Source: Liquidambar formosana
Lineage: Eukaryota; Streptophyta; Magnoliopsida; Saxifragales; Altingiaceae
Length of the DNA stretch: 64,000 bases
Direction of reading: 5' to 3'
NCBI GenBank assembly: GCA_039720395.1
Contig: CM077831.1
Span: forward strand, 5,994,003 to 6,058,002
Of the stretch, positions 35,241 through 46,043 are shown piece after piece (the stretch's first letter is position 1; each line of letters opens with the position of its first letter). The translations under genes and the position numbers were made by a program. The notes below the pieces were generated by a model. It was not told the origin of the DNA. It searched no databases and worked only from the letters and a program-made list of their open reading frames with translations.

Positions 35241-35412
35241 ATGGGTGGTGATAGAAGGAAAAAATAGAAAGAAAAGAAAATATGAGAGAAAAAGAAAAAG
35301 AAAAAGAAAAAATATATATATATATATACAAAAAGAAAGAGAAAGAAAGAAAGAAATAAGAAGAAAATAAGAAAGAAAAAGAAAGAGAGAAGAAAAGGAA
35401 AAAAGATTTCAA
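35241..35412. repeat. purine-rich tract with (TA)n
   Basis: GAAAGAAAAAG-type sequence with a short TATATA run near 35312-35330. The long Phe/Ser-rich open frames on the minus strand here are low-complexity artefacts. Confidence 0.9.
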
Positions 35413-36380
35413 AGTGAAATAGCAAATGAAGTGCCAAGTTGGAAAGTGAAATGAGCAGTGATGAAATAATCTTTGACAGATAGGAACCCATTGAAATCAA
35501 ACTTGAGCCTTTAATTTCCTTCCTTTTTCGAGCCTAAAGCCCTGAGCCTACATTACAATCCAAAGGGAAGCCCTCTTTGATTGATTGAAGTTGTTTAAGT
35601 ACTGATGAACTAAGTAAGGCTTCATCCCTTTTTTGGTACGTAGGCAACCTTTAAAGGTGCAACCACATTATTATTTATGCAAGGGACATGCACAAAAAGA
35701 CTCATGTGTTAGAGGGTCGAACCATTAATAATTCAAAAAGGAAGATTAGCATTTTATTAATGTTTACCATGTTATGAAAAAGGTTTCAAGCAGTTTAATG
35801 CCACTGAGAAAATATGATTATGATGGTGAAAATAATCTTTTGGAAATGCTGATGGGGTCATTGGTGGGTGAATATCACACTAGTCCGAATTGGAAAAGAA
35901 ATAAGAAGGAGAACGCTTGCTAGGTTGAAAACCTAAAACGACGACCTAGGCAAAATTTAGGGCATAAGGAAGATGGGAAAGAAAATAAATATAAAAGAAA
36001 AAGAAAATTAAAAATTAAAATAAATGAAATGAAGAAAGGAGATAAAAGGATGAATTTCGAGCAAGGGGTAAGGTGAACCTTGTAAAGGATGTGTCTCAAA
36101 GTAAAAGAACATTTCAGAGATTATTTGTGGTGATTTCATGACTCAATTTCCTCTTTAGCATGTTTTAGGGGTGTCCTCATCTATTGTCATTTGATTCTGT
36201 TAGTTGTCTTTGTTTTTGGTAATTGTTTCTTGTCATTTATCCTTGAAGTAGGTTTTGCATTCATATGCATTGGAGTGATTTTATGTTTTCGTGTGCATCC
36301 CCTAATGAAAGGGACGAGGTCTTTCTTATAGTGTGTTCTCTATTAATTACTTGGCTAGTCTGTCGCATTCATGATTATTG

Positions 36381-36750
36381 GGTTTGAATTCTAGATAGAA
36401 TTCTTACTCGCCTTGCAAGGAACCTTATCACTATTTTTGGTTTAGAACTCTAGATAGAGTTCCTACCTGTCTAGATGGAAACCTTTGGGTTTAAATTCTA
36501 GTTAGAATTCTTACTCGCCTTTAGGGGCACCTTCTCATTGTTTTTGGGTTAGAACTCTAGATAGAGTTCCTGCTTGTCCAGATGGACACCTTTAGGTTTG
36601 AATTTTAGGAAGAATTCTTACTCGCCTTTAGGGGCACCTTATCATTGTTTTTGGGTTTGAACTTTGGATAGAGTTCCTACCTGTCCAAGACAGTCACCTT
36701 TGGGTTTGAATTCTAGATATAATTCTTACTTGCCTTTAGTAGCACTTTAT
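36381..36750. repeat. 107-bp tandem repeat with paired hairpin half-units
   Basis: Units start at 36381, 36488, 36595 and 36702, exactly 107 bp apart, about 3.4 copies. Each unit holds two related hairpins: GAATTCT-AGAT-AGAATTC (for example 36386-36403) and GAACTCT-AGAT-AGAGTTC (for example 36445-36462). Confidence 0.85.
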
Positions 36751-37475
36751 CACAGTTTCTATAATTGATCCACAGGAAAATGGATCATACTTATTGTGAA
36801 CCATGGGTTTCGATCCGGGAGGAGGAAGGAGAACCCTTCTTTTAAAAAGACTTGTAGAGATTTAAATTAATAAAAATCTGGTTTTTGAAAGGTCCACAAA
36901 AACAATCAAACAAGGAGTCGCCACCTCATTTTTAGGAAAAGAGGAAAACCATAAAAAAGTTTTTAAAGAAAACCTTTGAAAACAAACCACATGACTCTGA
37001 TCAAGGAAAAGCAAGTCTATCAAAACAAGAGAGGATTCGGAAACTAAGTTACGATGTGGGAAGGTTCTAGGAAACATCCTATAGGCACCCACATCGCCCC
37101 AAAATGGGTCTTTGAATTTATATGGGCTATTTCAATCACTTCCTAATTAGTCACCATGCATATGCAAAGAATCATCCACAAACTATCCATTCATCCATAG
37201 ACATTCATAAAGCAATAAACATCCACAAAACATGTAAACATCCATAAACAAATAAGAGAGATATGGAAAGCAGTAGAGAGATAGAGAACAAGAAACAAAT
37301 CCATCCTACTCCTCTAGTAATCATATGTGATGGATAAATGAATAAGCATGGGTCCATCTTACTCCTTTAGCAAATATGTGATGGACAAATGGATAAAAAG
37401 AAAGAAGAAAAAAGAAAAAAAAGGAAACCTAGGATACTTGGTATCCTAGGGCGGACTTGAACATCAAATGAGCAC

Positions 37476-37520
37476 CTACGTACCTTACATGCAAAGATGT
37501 AAGGATCAAAGTCCACGTAG
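37476..37520. promoter_or_regulatory. ACGTA bulged hairpin, GYP-2 LTR copy
   Basis: The outer stem is CTACGT (37476-37481) with ACGTAG (37515-37520). The inner stem CCTTACAT (37483-37490) pairs perfectly with ATGTAAGG (37497-37504). The unpaired 3' side is ATCAAAGTCC, and GTTCG follows. The inner stem differs from the GYP-1 LTR copy but is complementary in both. Confidence 0.55.
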
Positions 37521-39187
37521 TTCGACTGAGAAGGGGTTACTCCCTTTACAATGAACTATAAACCCTAAGTTTCCATTAAAAGAAAAGAAGAGTTCTAAGA
37601 GAAGAAGGATTTCCAAAAAGAATTTGAGAAAAGATAGAGTTTGAAAAGAGATAGAACTCTTATCCAAAAAGAAGTTTGAGAAAAGTAGAATTCTAATAGA
37701 GATAGAACTCTAATTAAAAAAAGGAGTTTTAGAAAAAGCAGAATTCTAAAAGAGATAGAACTCTAAGTAAAACGGAATTTTAAGAGAGTTGGAAACTTAG
37801 GACCTCTAATCCAAAGTAAAGACAATAACCCAAAGGGGGAGAAGAGAACAAATCAAAACAAACTTACCATGAACCACTTACCATATGCAAATTATCCCGA
37901 AACATCGAGAAAACACCAATTAATCACCCTATGTATTCTATAGGGCAATTATTAAGCTCAAACCAACCATATTCATGCTCAAATAATCATTAGGAGACCT
38001 AATTCAAATCTGGACAGAATACTAAACATGCATATAATGACCTAAAACTCATGCAAATAACAAAAATCAAAAGAAAACACAAACCTAATATGCTCCTATA
38101 TGCTCCTATATGCTCTAAACACCCTAACATGCACAAAACTATCAAAAACATGCTAAATAGGCATTACCATAATGAAAATATCATATGACAATCCTAAACA
38201 TGAAAAGAAAATCTAAAATGATGCCTTAGGTAAGTATTTTATGTAAGAATGTGAAATAATCATTTTTATAGCGAGCTTTCTTAAGTAAAACTATTCGAAG
38301 ATAATTTTACATAGAAACCACTCCGCATGAATGATTTCTTCACATATCCTACGTAAAATATATACCTAAGAATGCAAAGAAACTCACAGCGCACTTAAAC
38401 ACACTCTAGAAAGCACCTATGCACAACCTCACCCTCTAAGGACGATAATTATCCTCGAAAAGAATAATCATCCATACACCTATGAAGATGAGGCTTACAC
38501 AGCAAGTGTCCTATACAAAAGGTGCTTAAAATCATGCATATAATTGAACCATGAAGAGAAAACGGCCTAAACACATCAACCAATTTTCTGTGCAAAACGT
38601 ACCTCTATCCTTAAAAGAGAAACTATCCTAACAGCAAGCAATTCGCAATCCTATTCCACTAGCATGCTTTCACATCATATTTGAATCATATACACTCTAA
38701 AATATAGAGTATATATGATTCCTAATTCAATTCTAAGCTATAACTATGCAGAGAATGGAGTAGAAGAAGAAGGAATCGTAAAAGAATGCAAAGGAGACTT
38801 ACAACAAAGCAAAGGTCTTCGCTACGTTCTTCCCTTCTCTTTGGCTTGGTTCCCTTCTAGTTCTTCTTTGAAATTTCAATAGAAAGCCTCCTCCAAGTGA
38901 TGTGGGTGTGTGCAAACTTGTGGTCCCTCTCCCTCTTATGAATATGAAGTGTCTAAAGTCCCCTATGCTGATGAATGAACCTCTATTTATAACCAACCAA
39001 CCATATGAACCAATGGTTGAGATTAATTCACCATAAAACCAATCTAGGGCTGTAATTAAATCCCATGAATGTTAAACAACTCAAAACCACCTCCCAATAG
39101 GCTTAGAAGTCCTTTAGAAGGCTGAAATTTGGAGTGGTAGAGTCCTATTCTGTAAAAAATGCAAAGAGAGACAAATCAGGATGGGAC

Positions 39188-39270
39188 TCTTGGGTGACCG
39201 GTTGGGTGAACCTGGTTGGACTGCTTGGCCCAACCGGTTGGCCCAGTTGGGTGAACCCGTCACCCGAGAG
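39188..39270. repeat. palindromic GGGTGACC block in GYP-2 LTR
   Basis: Begins near CTCTTGGGTGACCGGTT and ends near GGGTGAACCCGTCACCCGAG. The outer 17 bases pair with two mismatches, and the middle holds several copies of CCGGTTGG and CCAACCGG. It lies about 200 bp upstream of the LTR TATA box, the same relation as in GYP-1. Confidence 0.7.
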
Positions 39271-39900
39271 GAATCCAAAAAAATTGGAATTCTAGCTCGG
39301 TTTGGACTCCGAACTTCAAACGGACACAAATTCTTCATTTTAACTCCGATTTGAGTGATTCAAAAGCCAAAATTTCAAGGATTCAATGTAGAATAATCTT
39401 AGAATATTCTTGAACCAAAAATCCCTGACCACAGTCAGGTGGCTGGGTTTTCATGAGGCGATTACCTAAAAAAAGGTCAATTAACCATAGGGTAATGTGG
39501 TGAACCAATCCAAAACCTATCAATAAATTAAATTGGCACTTCAATTAGGCTCATTTCATCATTCTAAGGTCAATGGAACACTCCGAAACAAATTTGGAAG
39601 TCAATTGGAAAGTATACGAAGTAAAAGATGAAATTGCCCTTCAAGTCGCAAAAGTTCTAATTAGCTATCCAAACCTATCTGGAATTGAACCAAATTTAAC
39701 ACACATATCCAAAATGACCCTAGAAACTAAATGCAAGTGATGGGACTCAACAAAGAGACAAAAATATGCATGCAATGATGACCTATTCTCCTAAGGCTTA
39801 AAAGGGCAAAAGTGTCCTTTAAGGCTTAGGGACTCCTAAAAGCTTTTAAACCTAACCAAATGCTGTCATGATCTCATGGGATGAAAATGGGGTGTCTACA

Positions 39901-39913
39901 GATGCCCCTCATT
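39901..39913 (-). other. GYP-2 polypurine tract
   Basis: Minus strand ATGAGGGGCATC directly before the LTR start TGTAGACACC. GAGGGGCATC next to TGTAGACACC is a common Tat-element arrangement. Confidence 0.8.
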
Positions 39914-40029
39914 GGTGGAGTTTGCTTCGCAAGCGACACCAATGTTAGAAAAGATAGCCCATTTTCATAAGAAAAGGGCAAAGAACCATAGCTTGAACTT
40001 CAACAGTGACTACTGAGGATGTTCATGAC

Positions 40030-40490
40030 TGCTATAATGTACACTTGTACAAAATAGGGGGGTTGTGTGTGACTATGAAAGTCATTTAAACACACAGTAC
40101 TCTCATATGCCTATTCTTTCTAATATGGGAATATATGCTTCTATAATGTACTCTCATTCTTTATAATGAGGACACGCACAAGATAGGGGGCGTGTGTGAC
40201 CACAAGGATCATTTAAACACACTATACTCTCATATGCCTATTCTTTCTAATAGGGACACATATGCTTCTATAATGTACGCTCATTCTTTCTAATGAGGAC
40301 ACGCACAAGATAGGGGGTTGTGTGTAACTACAAGAGTCATTTAAACACACTATGCTCTTATTTGCCTATTCTTTCTAATAGGGACACATGTGCTTCTATA
40401 ATGTACGCTCATTCTTTCTAATGAGGACACGCACAAGATAGGGGGTTGTGTGTGACTACAAGAGTCATTTAAACACACCATGCTTACTAA
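40030..40490. repeat. tandem array of about 127 bp
   Basis: CTATAATGTA recurs at 40032, 40141, 40268 and 40396; the last two intervals are 127 and 128 bp. Units contain GAGGACACGCACAAGATAGG and GTCATTTAAACACAC. It lies in the 3' noncoding region of GYP-2, where Tat elements often carry hypervariable tandem repeats. Confidence 0.85.
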
Positions 40491-40499
40491 ACAAAATCA

Positions 40500-41160
40500 T
40501 AGGACTTTAATTCTAACAACTTTGTTAAAATTAAGTGAGGGCAATCAATTCATTGTGCTATAATTTCCTCAAGAAATAAATAGCAATGCAAAGCAATTCA
40601 TGTATGTGACTCAAAGAGTCATTTAAATATACTATCACAAATACTTCTATCCAAGCAATGACAAGCTTTATTTTAACAATCTTTGTTAAAATTAAGCGAA
40701 ACAAATACTCCAATTGTGCTATAATTCCCTCAAGAAATTAATAGCAATGCAAAAAAATCCATGTATGTGACTCAAAGAGTCATTTGAACATACTTCCAAA
40801 ATCAATTCCAATCGAGCAATCATAGGCTTTATTTTAACAATCTTTGTTAAAATTAAGCAAGGCACACACTCCAATTATGCCATAATTTCCTCAAGAAATT
40901 AATGGCAATTCAATTCATCATAAAGAATCAAGAAATAACAATTTCACGATCCTTACAAAGCATCCCAAGCATTCAACAACTCATCATCCAATCAACAAAT
41001 CTTTATTTTAACCTGAGGATTAAAAATAAGCAAGAACACTCAATCAATCCCAACGTGCTATAATTTCCTCAAGAAATAGATACCAATAGCAATTCAATCA
41101 TAAGAAATCAAGGAATATAAAATTCCATGGTTCCGAACAAGTATCATAAGCATCATCCTT
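40500..41160. repeat. tandem array of about 161 bp (older, diverged)
   Basis: TAATTTCCTCAAGAAAT recurs at 40561, 40722, 40883 and 41061 (intervals 161, 161 and 178). Units also share TTTTAACAATCTTTGTTAAA, an inverted repeat, and GTATGTGACTCAAAGAGTCA. Confidence 0.8.
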
Positions 41161-41400
41161 CCATCATCCAAAGATAAAGCCCTTTAACAAAGCAAATGTC
41201 AAAGTGGGCTTGCAAATACCACCATGAGTCAACTAATAATTCAATTAGTGACTAATCATTCATCATTTCATTCAATTCAAATCATTCACATCAAGTTCTA
41301 GACCTTTCAAGAGAGATTTCATCAAAAAATCAAGCGAAAAGGGGCCCGGTTAAGTGAAAATGTGCGAAAATTGCACAAAACGAAAAACCGGGTTGGGGGA

Positions 41401-41490
41401 CCCGTTGGTGAACCGGTTGGACCGGTTGGGGCCAACGGGTCACCCGAGAGGGATTTTTTTGCTGCATTTTTTTGGTGTTTTGGCTATAAA
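41401..41490 (+). promoter_or_regulatory. palindrome plus TATA box upstream of antisense gene A
   Basis: CCCGTTGGTGAACCGG and its near complement CCGGTTGGGGCCAACGGG form a hairpin at 41401-41439, followed by GTCACCCGAGAGG and then CTATAAAG at 41484-41491. The ATG is 247 bp further on. This looks like a promoter made from the same kind of module as the LTRs. Confidence 0.5.
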
Positions 41491-41736
41491 GCCTTGCACT
41501 TTCCCTCATTTGTTCATCCTTCTAACTTGGTTTTTGAGAGCTTCTCTCTCTAGAAACCCAAAACTCAACATTCCCAACACCAAAATACCAAAACTTTGGC
41601 ATTAAACTTGAATCATTGTGGTGATTTAACACCAACAACATCACTTTCAAGGAATCAAAACAACCTTTGATTCATCAAATCATCCTTCCCAACTTACTTT
41701 TTTCAAATCAAACCCATTTTCTCAAGAACACCCAAC

Positions 41737-44095
41737 ATGAGTTCTTCATCAAATAAATACTCCGATGCCAAGTATCCACATCACTTCCTCAATAAAACAT
41801 ACAAAGCACCTCATTATGAAGATCAACCGGATAGCCTGCTCTTGGAACCCAACAATCATCTCTCCTACATCCATTCCATGAATGAGGTAAGATAATTCCC
41901 AACTCCTTTAAGTTCATCCTTATTCTTTCATTTCATTGTTTCTTTTAAAATATTTGCTATTCTTATGAATGGAATGCATTGAGTTCTTGCTATTTTGACA
42001 ACTTTTTGGAGTTTTCCATATGCAAAGACCTCATTTTCCAACATAGGCATAACTATGCCCACCAAGTGTTTGATAAAATTCCCAAGAGAATAAAATCTTT
42101 CTTTTTGCTTTCAAATAGTCAAGATAATCAAAAGTGAACTCAAGAGCATTCTCTAGAATACTAACCCATGAATTTTGAAGTTCTTTTCTTTACAAAAAAC
42201 CTTGTAGGCATAACTATGCCCACTAAGTGTTTGATAAAATTCCCAAGAGAATAAAATCATTCTTTTTGCTTTCAAATGCCAAAAGTTCTTGAACAAACTA
42301 TCAAAGATATCCTCCAAGAGGTTTACCCATGAGTTTTAAAACACTTTCCTTTACAAAACTCATGTAGGCATAACTATGTCCATCAAGTGTTTGATAAAAT
42401 TCCCAAGAGAATAAAATCATTCTTTTTTCTTTCAAATGCCCAAAGTTCCTATACAAAACATCAAGGGTATTCTCTAGGAGGTTTACCTATGAGTTTAAAA
42501 ACATTTTTCTTTACAAAAATCATATGGGGATAGCTATGCCCATTAAGTATTTAATAAAATTCCCAAGAGAATAAAATCATTCTTTTTCTTTTCAAATGCT
42601 CAAAGTTCTTAAACAAAACATCAAAGGTATTCTCTAAGAGGTTTATCCATGAGTTCAAAAACACTTTTCTTTACAAAAACCATGTGGGCATTACCATGCC
42701 TACCAAGTGTTTGATAAAATTCTCAAGAGAATAAAATCATTCTTTTTCTTTTCAAATGCTCAAAGTTCTTAAACAAAACATCAAAGGTATTCTCTAGGAA
42801 GTTTACCCATGAGTTTAAAAACACTTTTCTTTACAAAAATCATGTGGGCATAGCTATGCCCATCAAGTGTTTGATAAAATTCTCAAGAGAATAAAATCAT
42901 TCTTTTTCTTTTCAAATGCTCAAAGTTCTTAAACAAAACATCAAAGGTATTCTCTAAGAGGTTTACCCATGAGTTTAAAAACACTTTTCTTTACAAAAAA
43001 TCATGTGGGCATAGCTATGCCCATCAAGTATTTGATAAAATTCTCCTTTTTCTTTCAAGTGCTTTAACCAACCAAAGGAAAACTCATGGGTATTCTCTTG
43101 GATGTTAACCTTTGATTTTTGAAATACTTTCCTTTGTAAAGAACTTTCTTTTCACATGTGTAAACTTTTGAAAAACTTGAAAAACCATGAATTTAAGCAT
43201 TCTTGATTTATTCATTAAGCATAGCAAATACTCAAAATAACAATTTCCATGATTTCCTTTATTCTTTATAGCCAAACTTTGAGGATAGGACAAGACATGC
43301 CCTTGGAGGAGTTATTGAATGGTGGCGCAAAATGGCCACACGGCAACCCGAAACCCAGAAGATTATAGTTAATGTGGGTTTTGGGGACTTTCTGAATGCT
43401 TTCTGGGTGGAGCAGAGGGACAGACAAGCTCTACTGGCCCTTACTGAGTTGTGGTGGGACACCACTAACACCTTTTATTTCAGTTTTGGGGAAATGAATC
43501 TTACCCCAACGGACTTCACTGTCATCACAGGACTTCGCCTAGGTGGGCGGAGGTTATCTTATTATGAGAATGCCCACAGGGATCCCCATTATCTCTTGGA
43601 ACAACTTGGGACTATAGTATCCGTTCAAAGGGGTGGAGTGCTGTAAGTTTCAAGGGGGGAAATGACTCTTACCTCAGATAGATCCTAGATATGAGACTGT
43701 AAGTTTCAAGGTTGACTTGATTCTCTTAATCCCCAACTATTCATTAGACATTTCTTACCTAATTTCTCTTTACAGACACCTGTTGGGTATACACAAGAAT
43801 GGATCAATCTCAATGCCAGCTTGAGAAGGGACATGATGAGGATGAGCCTAAGCCTATCAAGGCAAGAAGCGTATAGAGCGGGCGAACACGCAAACCCAGT
43901 AAGAATAGCTCAAATCACAAACTTTTGAAAATCTTTGGTTTTCTTTCAAACCATAGTACTCAAATCATTTATTTTCTTGGAAACTTGCAGATTGATTCCT
44001 TCCCTCAGTACAACCCAACCGTGGCTCCACTACCTCCTCCACTAACAGAAGAAGCGGGGCCAAGCAAGAGAAGGAAACCACCAAGGAAGCATTGA
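41737..44095 (+). pseudogene. antisense gene A of GYP-2: plant-mobile-domain protein, four exons, probably broken
   Basis: Predicted exons are 41737-41886, 43272-43642, 43776-43898 and 43991-44095. Exon 1 starts at ATG and ends GAG|GTAAGA; exon 2 begins after TTTATAG in the same frame. Exon 2 has the plant mobile domain signature: RQALLALTELWW, then FYFSFGEMNLTPTDF and VITGLRLGG, the usual F-x-F-x-x-GEM-x-x-T-x-x-D...ITGL pattern. It ends CT|GTAAGT. Exon 3 (after TTTACAG) and exon 4 (after TTGCAG) join each other in frame and end in a basic KRRKPPRKH tail, a possible nuclear localisation signal. Exon 2 to exon 3 is out of phase by two bases, and the product is short for the family, so an exon or part of one is probably missing. 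Intron 1 contains a 160-bp tandem array. This class of domain is shared by host MAIN-type proteins and Tat elements; it may act on chromatin or silencing, but that is not shown here. Confidence 0.7.
42040..43130. repeat. 160-bp tandem array inside intron 1 of gene A
   Basis: Seven units, marked by TGATAAAATT (or TAATAAAATT) at 42071, 42233, 42392, 42552, 42712, 42872 and 43033; intervals are 159-162 bp. Units share CCAAGAGAATAAAATCATTC, GTTTACCCATGAGTTT and GGCATAGCTATGCCCA, the last a short palindrome. Neighbouring units are very alike, so expansion is recent. Confidence 0.92.
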
Positions 44096-44385
44096 AGACA
44101 CTTATTTTAAGTTTAAGAAACTCAATTTAAGCATCTAAAAACTCTTAACTTGTGAAATACTTGTATTAAGCCTATGTGGGCATTTATGTTATCTTTCAAG
44201 TTCTTTCTTTCAAGACCAAGTTCATGCATTCCCCACCTTTGAATTATGATATCTATCTCTTGTTGTTTGAATTTCATGACTCTTAAAACAAATTTGAGTC
44301 AATTTGGGCTCAAAATGGTCAAAATTAGCCTTCCGGAGCATACGAGCGTTAATGGTGGTCAAAACCAAGGATTGAGGAAAACTGG

Positions 44386-44550
44386 CTCGGGTGACCGGTT
44401 GGGCCCAACTGGTTGGTGAATCGGTTGGACCGGTTGGCCTCAACCGGTCTCCCGAGCGGTTTCGCTGTTTACACGTTTTGCGACTTTTTGACGCTTTTTT
44501 CGACTTCTAAGCTTTCTAGGACTCAAATTTGAGCCTAAAGGCCTATAAAA
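44386..44550 (+). promoter_or_regulatory. palindrome plus TATA box upstream of antisense gene B
   Basis: CTCGGGTGACCGGTTG (44386-44401) and CAACCGGTCTCCCGAG (44441-44456) are reverse complements with one mismatch in 16, and the 39-base loop holds three GGTTGG repeats. CTATAAAAA follows at 44543-44551 and the ATG is at 44600. The outer arms match the start of the GYP-1 LTR palindrome (CTCGGGTGACC). Confidence 0.6.
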
Positions 44551-44599
44551 ACACCCCCCACATGTTCATAAACCATTATTATTCATTCAACATCAAGTC

Positions 44600-45684
44600 A
44601 TGGAGACTTTTGATAGCTTTTTGACACTTTGCTTCAGCAATATGAGTAAGGAAAACAAAAAGGTTTTCAAGAGTTACGGCTTGGACGCGCTTTATTCTCT
44701 TACCAAAGTCAAGGTAAGTTGGACAATGCTCTATGCTTCTACATACTTTTGGGATCCCGAGCTTTATGTTTTCCGTTTCCATCGTAATGAAATTTGCCCC
44801 ACCATGAGGAATTTTGCGTGCTGTTCGGAGTGCAACCGTCAGGGTCCTTCATCCTTCCATACCTTCAGCAAAGTTATGTGTCTTCTTTTGCTTCTCTCCT
44901 GGAAATTTGCAAACTTGTTATCCCTCTTTCTAAGTCCCGAAACATAATTCCAATGGTTCAAGCAGAAACTTTCAATGGGCTAGACAAGGTACAGGATCGA
45001 TTTGAAGCAAACTTTGAGGACAGCCCTCTCCTTCTTTATATGTGGTTGCTAGAGAGGTTAAACCTCTTACCACCTCTTCGTGTTGCAAAATATGGGTCTC
45101 AGCACTTTCGTCTGCGTGTACCTAAATTCCCTCTAGATGCTTCTCCTAATGAATGGCTTAACATGCTGTATTATACTTCCTGGCGATCTATCCATTGGCA
45201 TGTACCTCAATGGAAGTGCACTGAAAAGGTATTTCTGCGAACTGTGGGCTGTACACTTGTCAAGTTGATGGGCTTGAAAGCGACTTCTTTTTACTGGCCA
45301 TCTCGAATCCTTTGGCAATTTGGTGCAGTTCAAACAATTCCAAACCAAGTGAGTACCACTCAGACAAATTTAAGGCAAGTTCACCCCGTTCAACCTGTTT
45401 CTCAGTCTCTGGTTAAATAGACGGAGGATGGATGGAGCGGTTGGAACTCAGCTACCCTAGTTCCAAACACTAATGGATCTTATGAGCTTAGCAAGGAATA
45501 CAAGAAGTGGTTATCTAAAGACATTAGCCACAAAGAAACAATGATGAGAGCTCAAGTAGCTGAGTTGAATAGGATTCCTTCACTGAGGAGTAAAAGGAGG
45601 CCAAGGGAGGACAACACCAAAGCGAACAAGACTACTAGAACAAAGAAGACTTCTCAGAGAGCAAGGAATTGGGAACCCTTTTGA
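44600..45684 (+). pseudogene. antisense gene B of GYP-2: homologue of the 2509-3795 protein
   Basis: Homologous over its whole length to the GYP-1 antisense gene: FWDPELYVFRF and EICPTM near the start, WLLERLNLL in the middle, TSFYWPSRI, then a basic tail with KRRPRED. It is broken by a one-base loss at about 44805 (ATGGAGG in GYP-1, ATGAGG here) and by TAG at 45418-45420. About 60 residues present in GYP-1 (around residues 100-170) are absent. The frame after the TAG stays open to TGA at 45682-45684. It is a plant mobile domain / DUF7745-type protein; its role is unknown. It is transcribed toward pol. Confidence 0.8.
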
Positions 45685-46043
45685 ATTTTAAGCATATTAA
45701 GCACAATAATAGTCCTTTGAGACTTACAATTATTACAAATAAAGCTATTATCAATTTCTCTAGTTTCGAATGAATTGCCATCAAATAATTAACTTTGATT
45801 TATGAATTGCTTTATACATTACCATGCCCCTTGTTTATTTTTCTTTTTCAATTGGACCGCACCCAAGGTAACTTTATGGGCTGCCTACGTATCTCCATTA
45901 TATTTGTAAATATTTTCTTCTTTTCTTTTCTTTCTTTTTTTTTCTTTTTCTTTTCCTTTTTTGAATGATGGAGAATCAAGCCCTCGTAGTTCATGCTTTT
46001 CTTTTGCCTAGGCCGCCTTTACGGGTTTTTAACCTAGCAAGCT
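45685..46043. other. spacer between antisense gene B and pol of GYP-2, with ACGTA hairpin
   Basis: Contains GACCGCACCCAAGG as in GYP-1, then CTACGTA (45885-45891) and TCTCCATT (45892-45899), a T/C-rich loop, ATGGAGA (45968-45974), the unpaired part ATCAAGCCC, and CGTAG (45985-45989) followed by TTC. The outer right arm has lost two bases. Same order as 3796-4125. Confidence 0.6.

Larger units (their letters stand above)
34907..36794. other. decayed region with Tat-like motifs; no gene
   Basis: 1.9 kb without a convincing gene. It contains a purine tract with a TA run (35241-35412), and a degenerate ACGTA-hairpin region in the opposite orientation (TACGTAGGCAACC near 35637). A segment GCTAGGTTGAAAACC...CCTAGGCAAAATTTAGGGCATAAGG (about 35910-35966) matches the reverse complement of the sequence just after pol in GYP-1 (4075-4130). 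A 107-bp tandem repeat follows. It is probably the 3' noncoding remnant of another Tat element on the plus strand. Confidence 0.55.
36795..39900 (-). repeat. GYP-2 3' LTR (3106 bp)
   Basis: The plus strand begins TGTGAACC and ends GGTGTCTACA (minus-strand start TGTAGACACCCC), next to the polypurine tract. The minus-strand TATA box TTATAAATA is at 38984-38992. It contains the palindromic block 39188-39270, the ACGTA hairpin 37476-37520, and a perfect 10-bp-arm hairpin CCTAGGATAC/GTATCCTAGG at 37428-37450. It is homologous to the GYP-1 LTR at both ends and in these modules, but otherwise strongly diverged. Confidence 0.88.

Noticed and set aside
35188..35500. long Phe/Ser-rich frames on the minus strand
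   Set aside because: Translation of a purine-rich low-complexity tract. No domain, no start context, and overlapping frames in two phases.
34907..36794. inner 3' part of the element that owns the LTR at 34142-34906
   Set aside because: There is no polypurine tract next to 34906, and the Tat-like motifs here are on the opposite strand. It is treated as separate decayed DNA.
42040..43130. CRISPR-like regular repeats
   Set aside because: Whole 160-bp units are repeated without unique spacers, in plant DNA. It is an ordinary tandem array.
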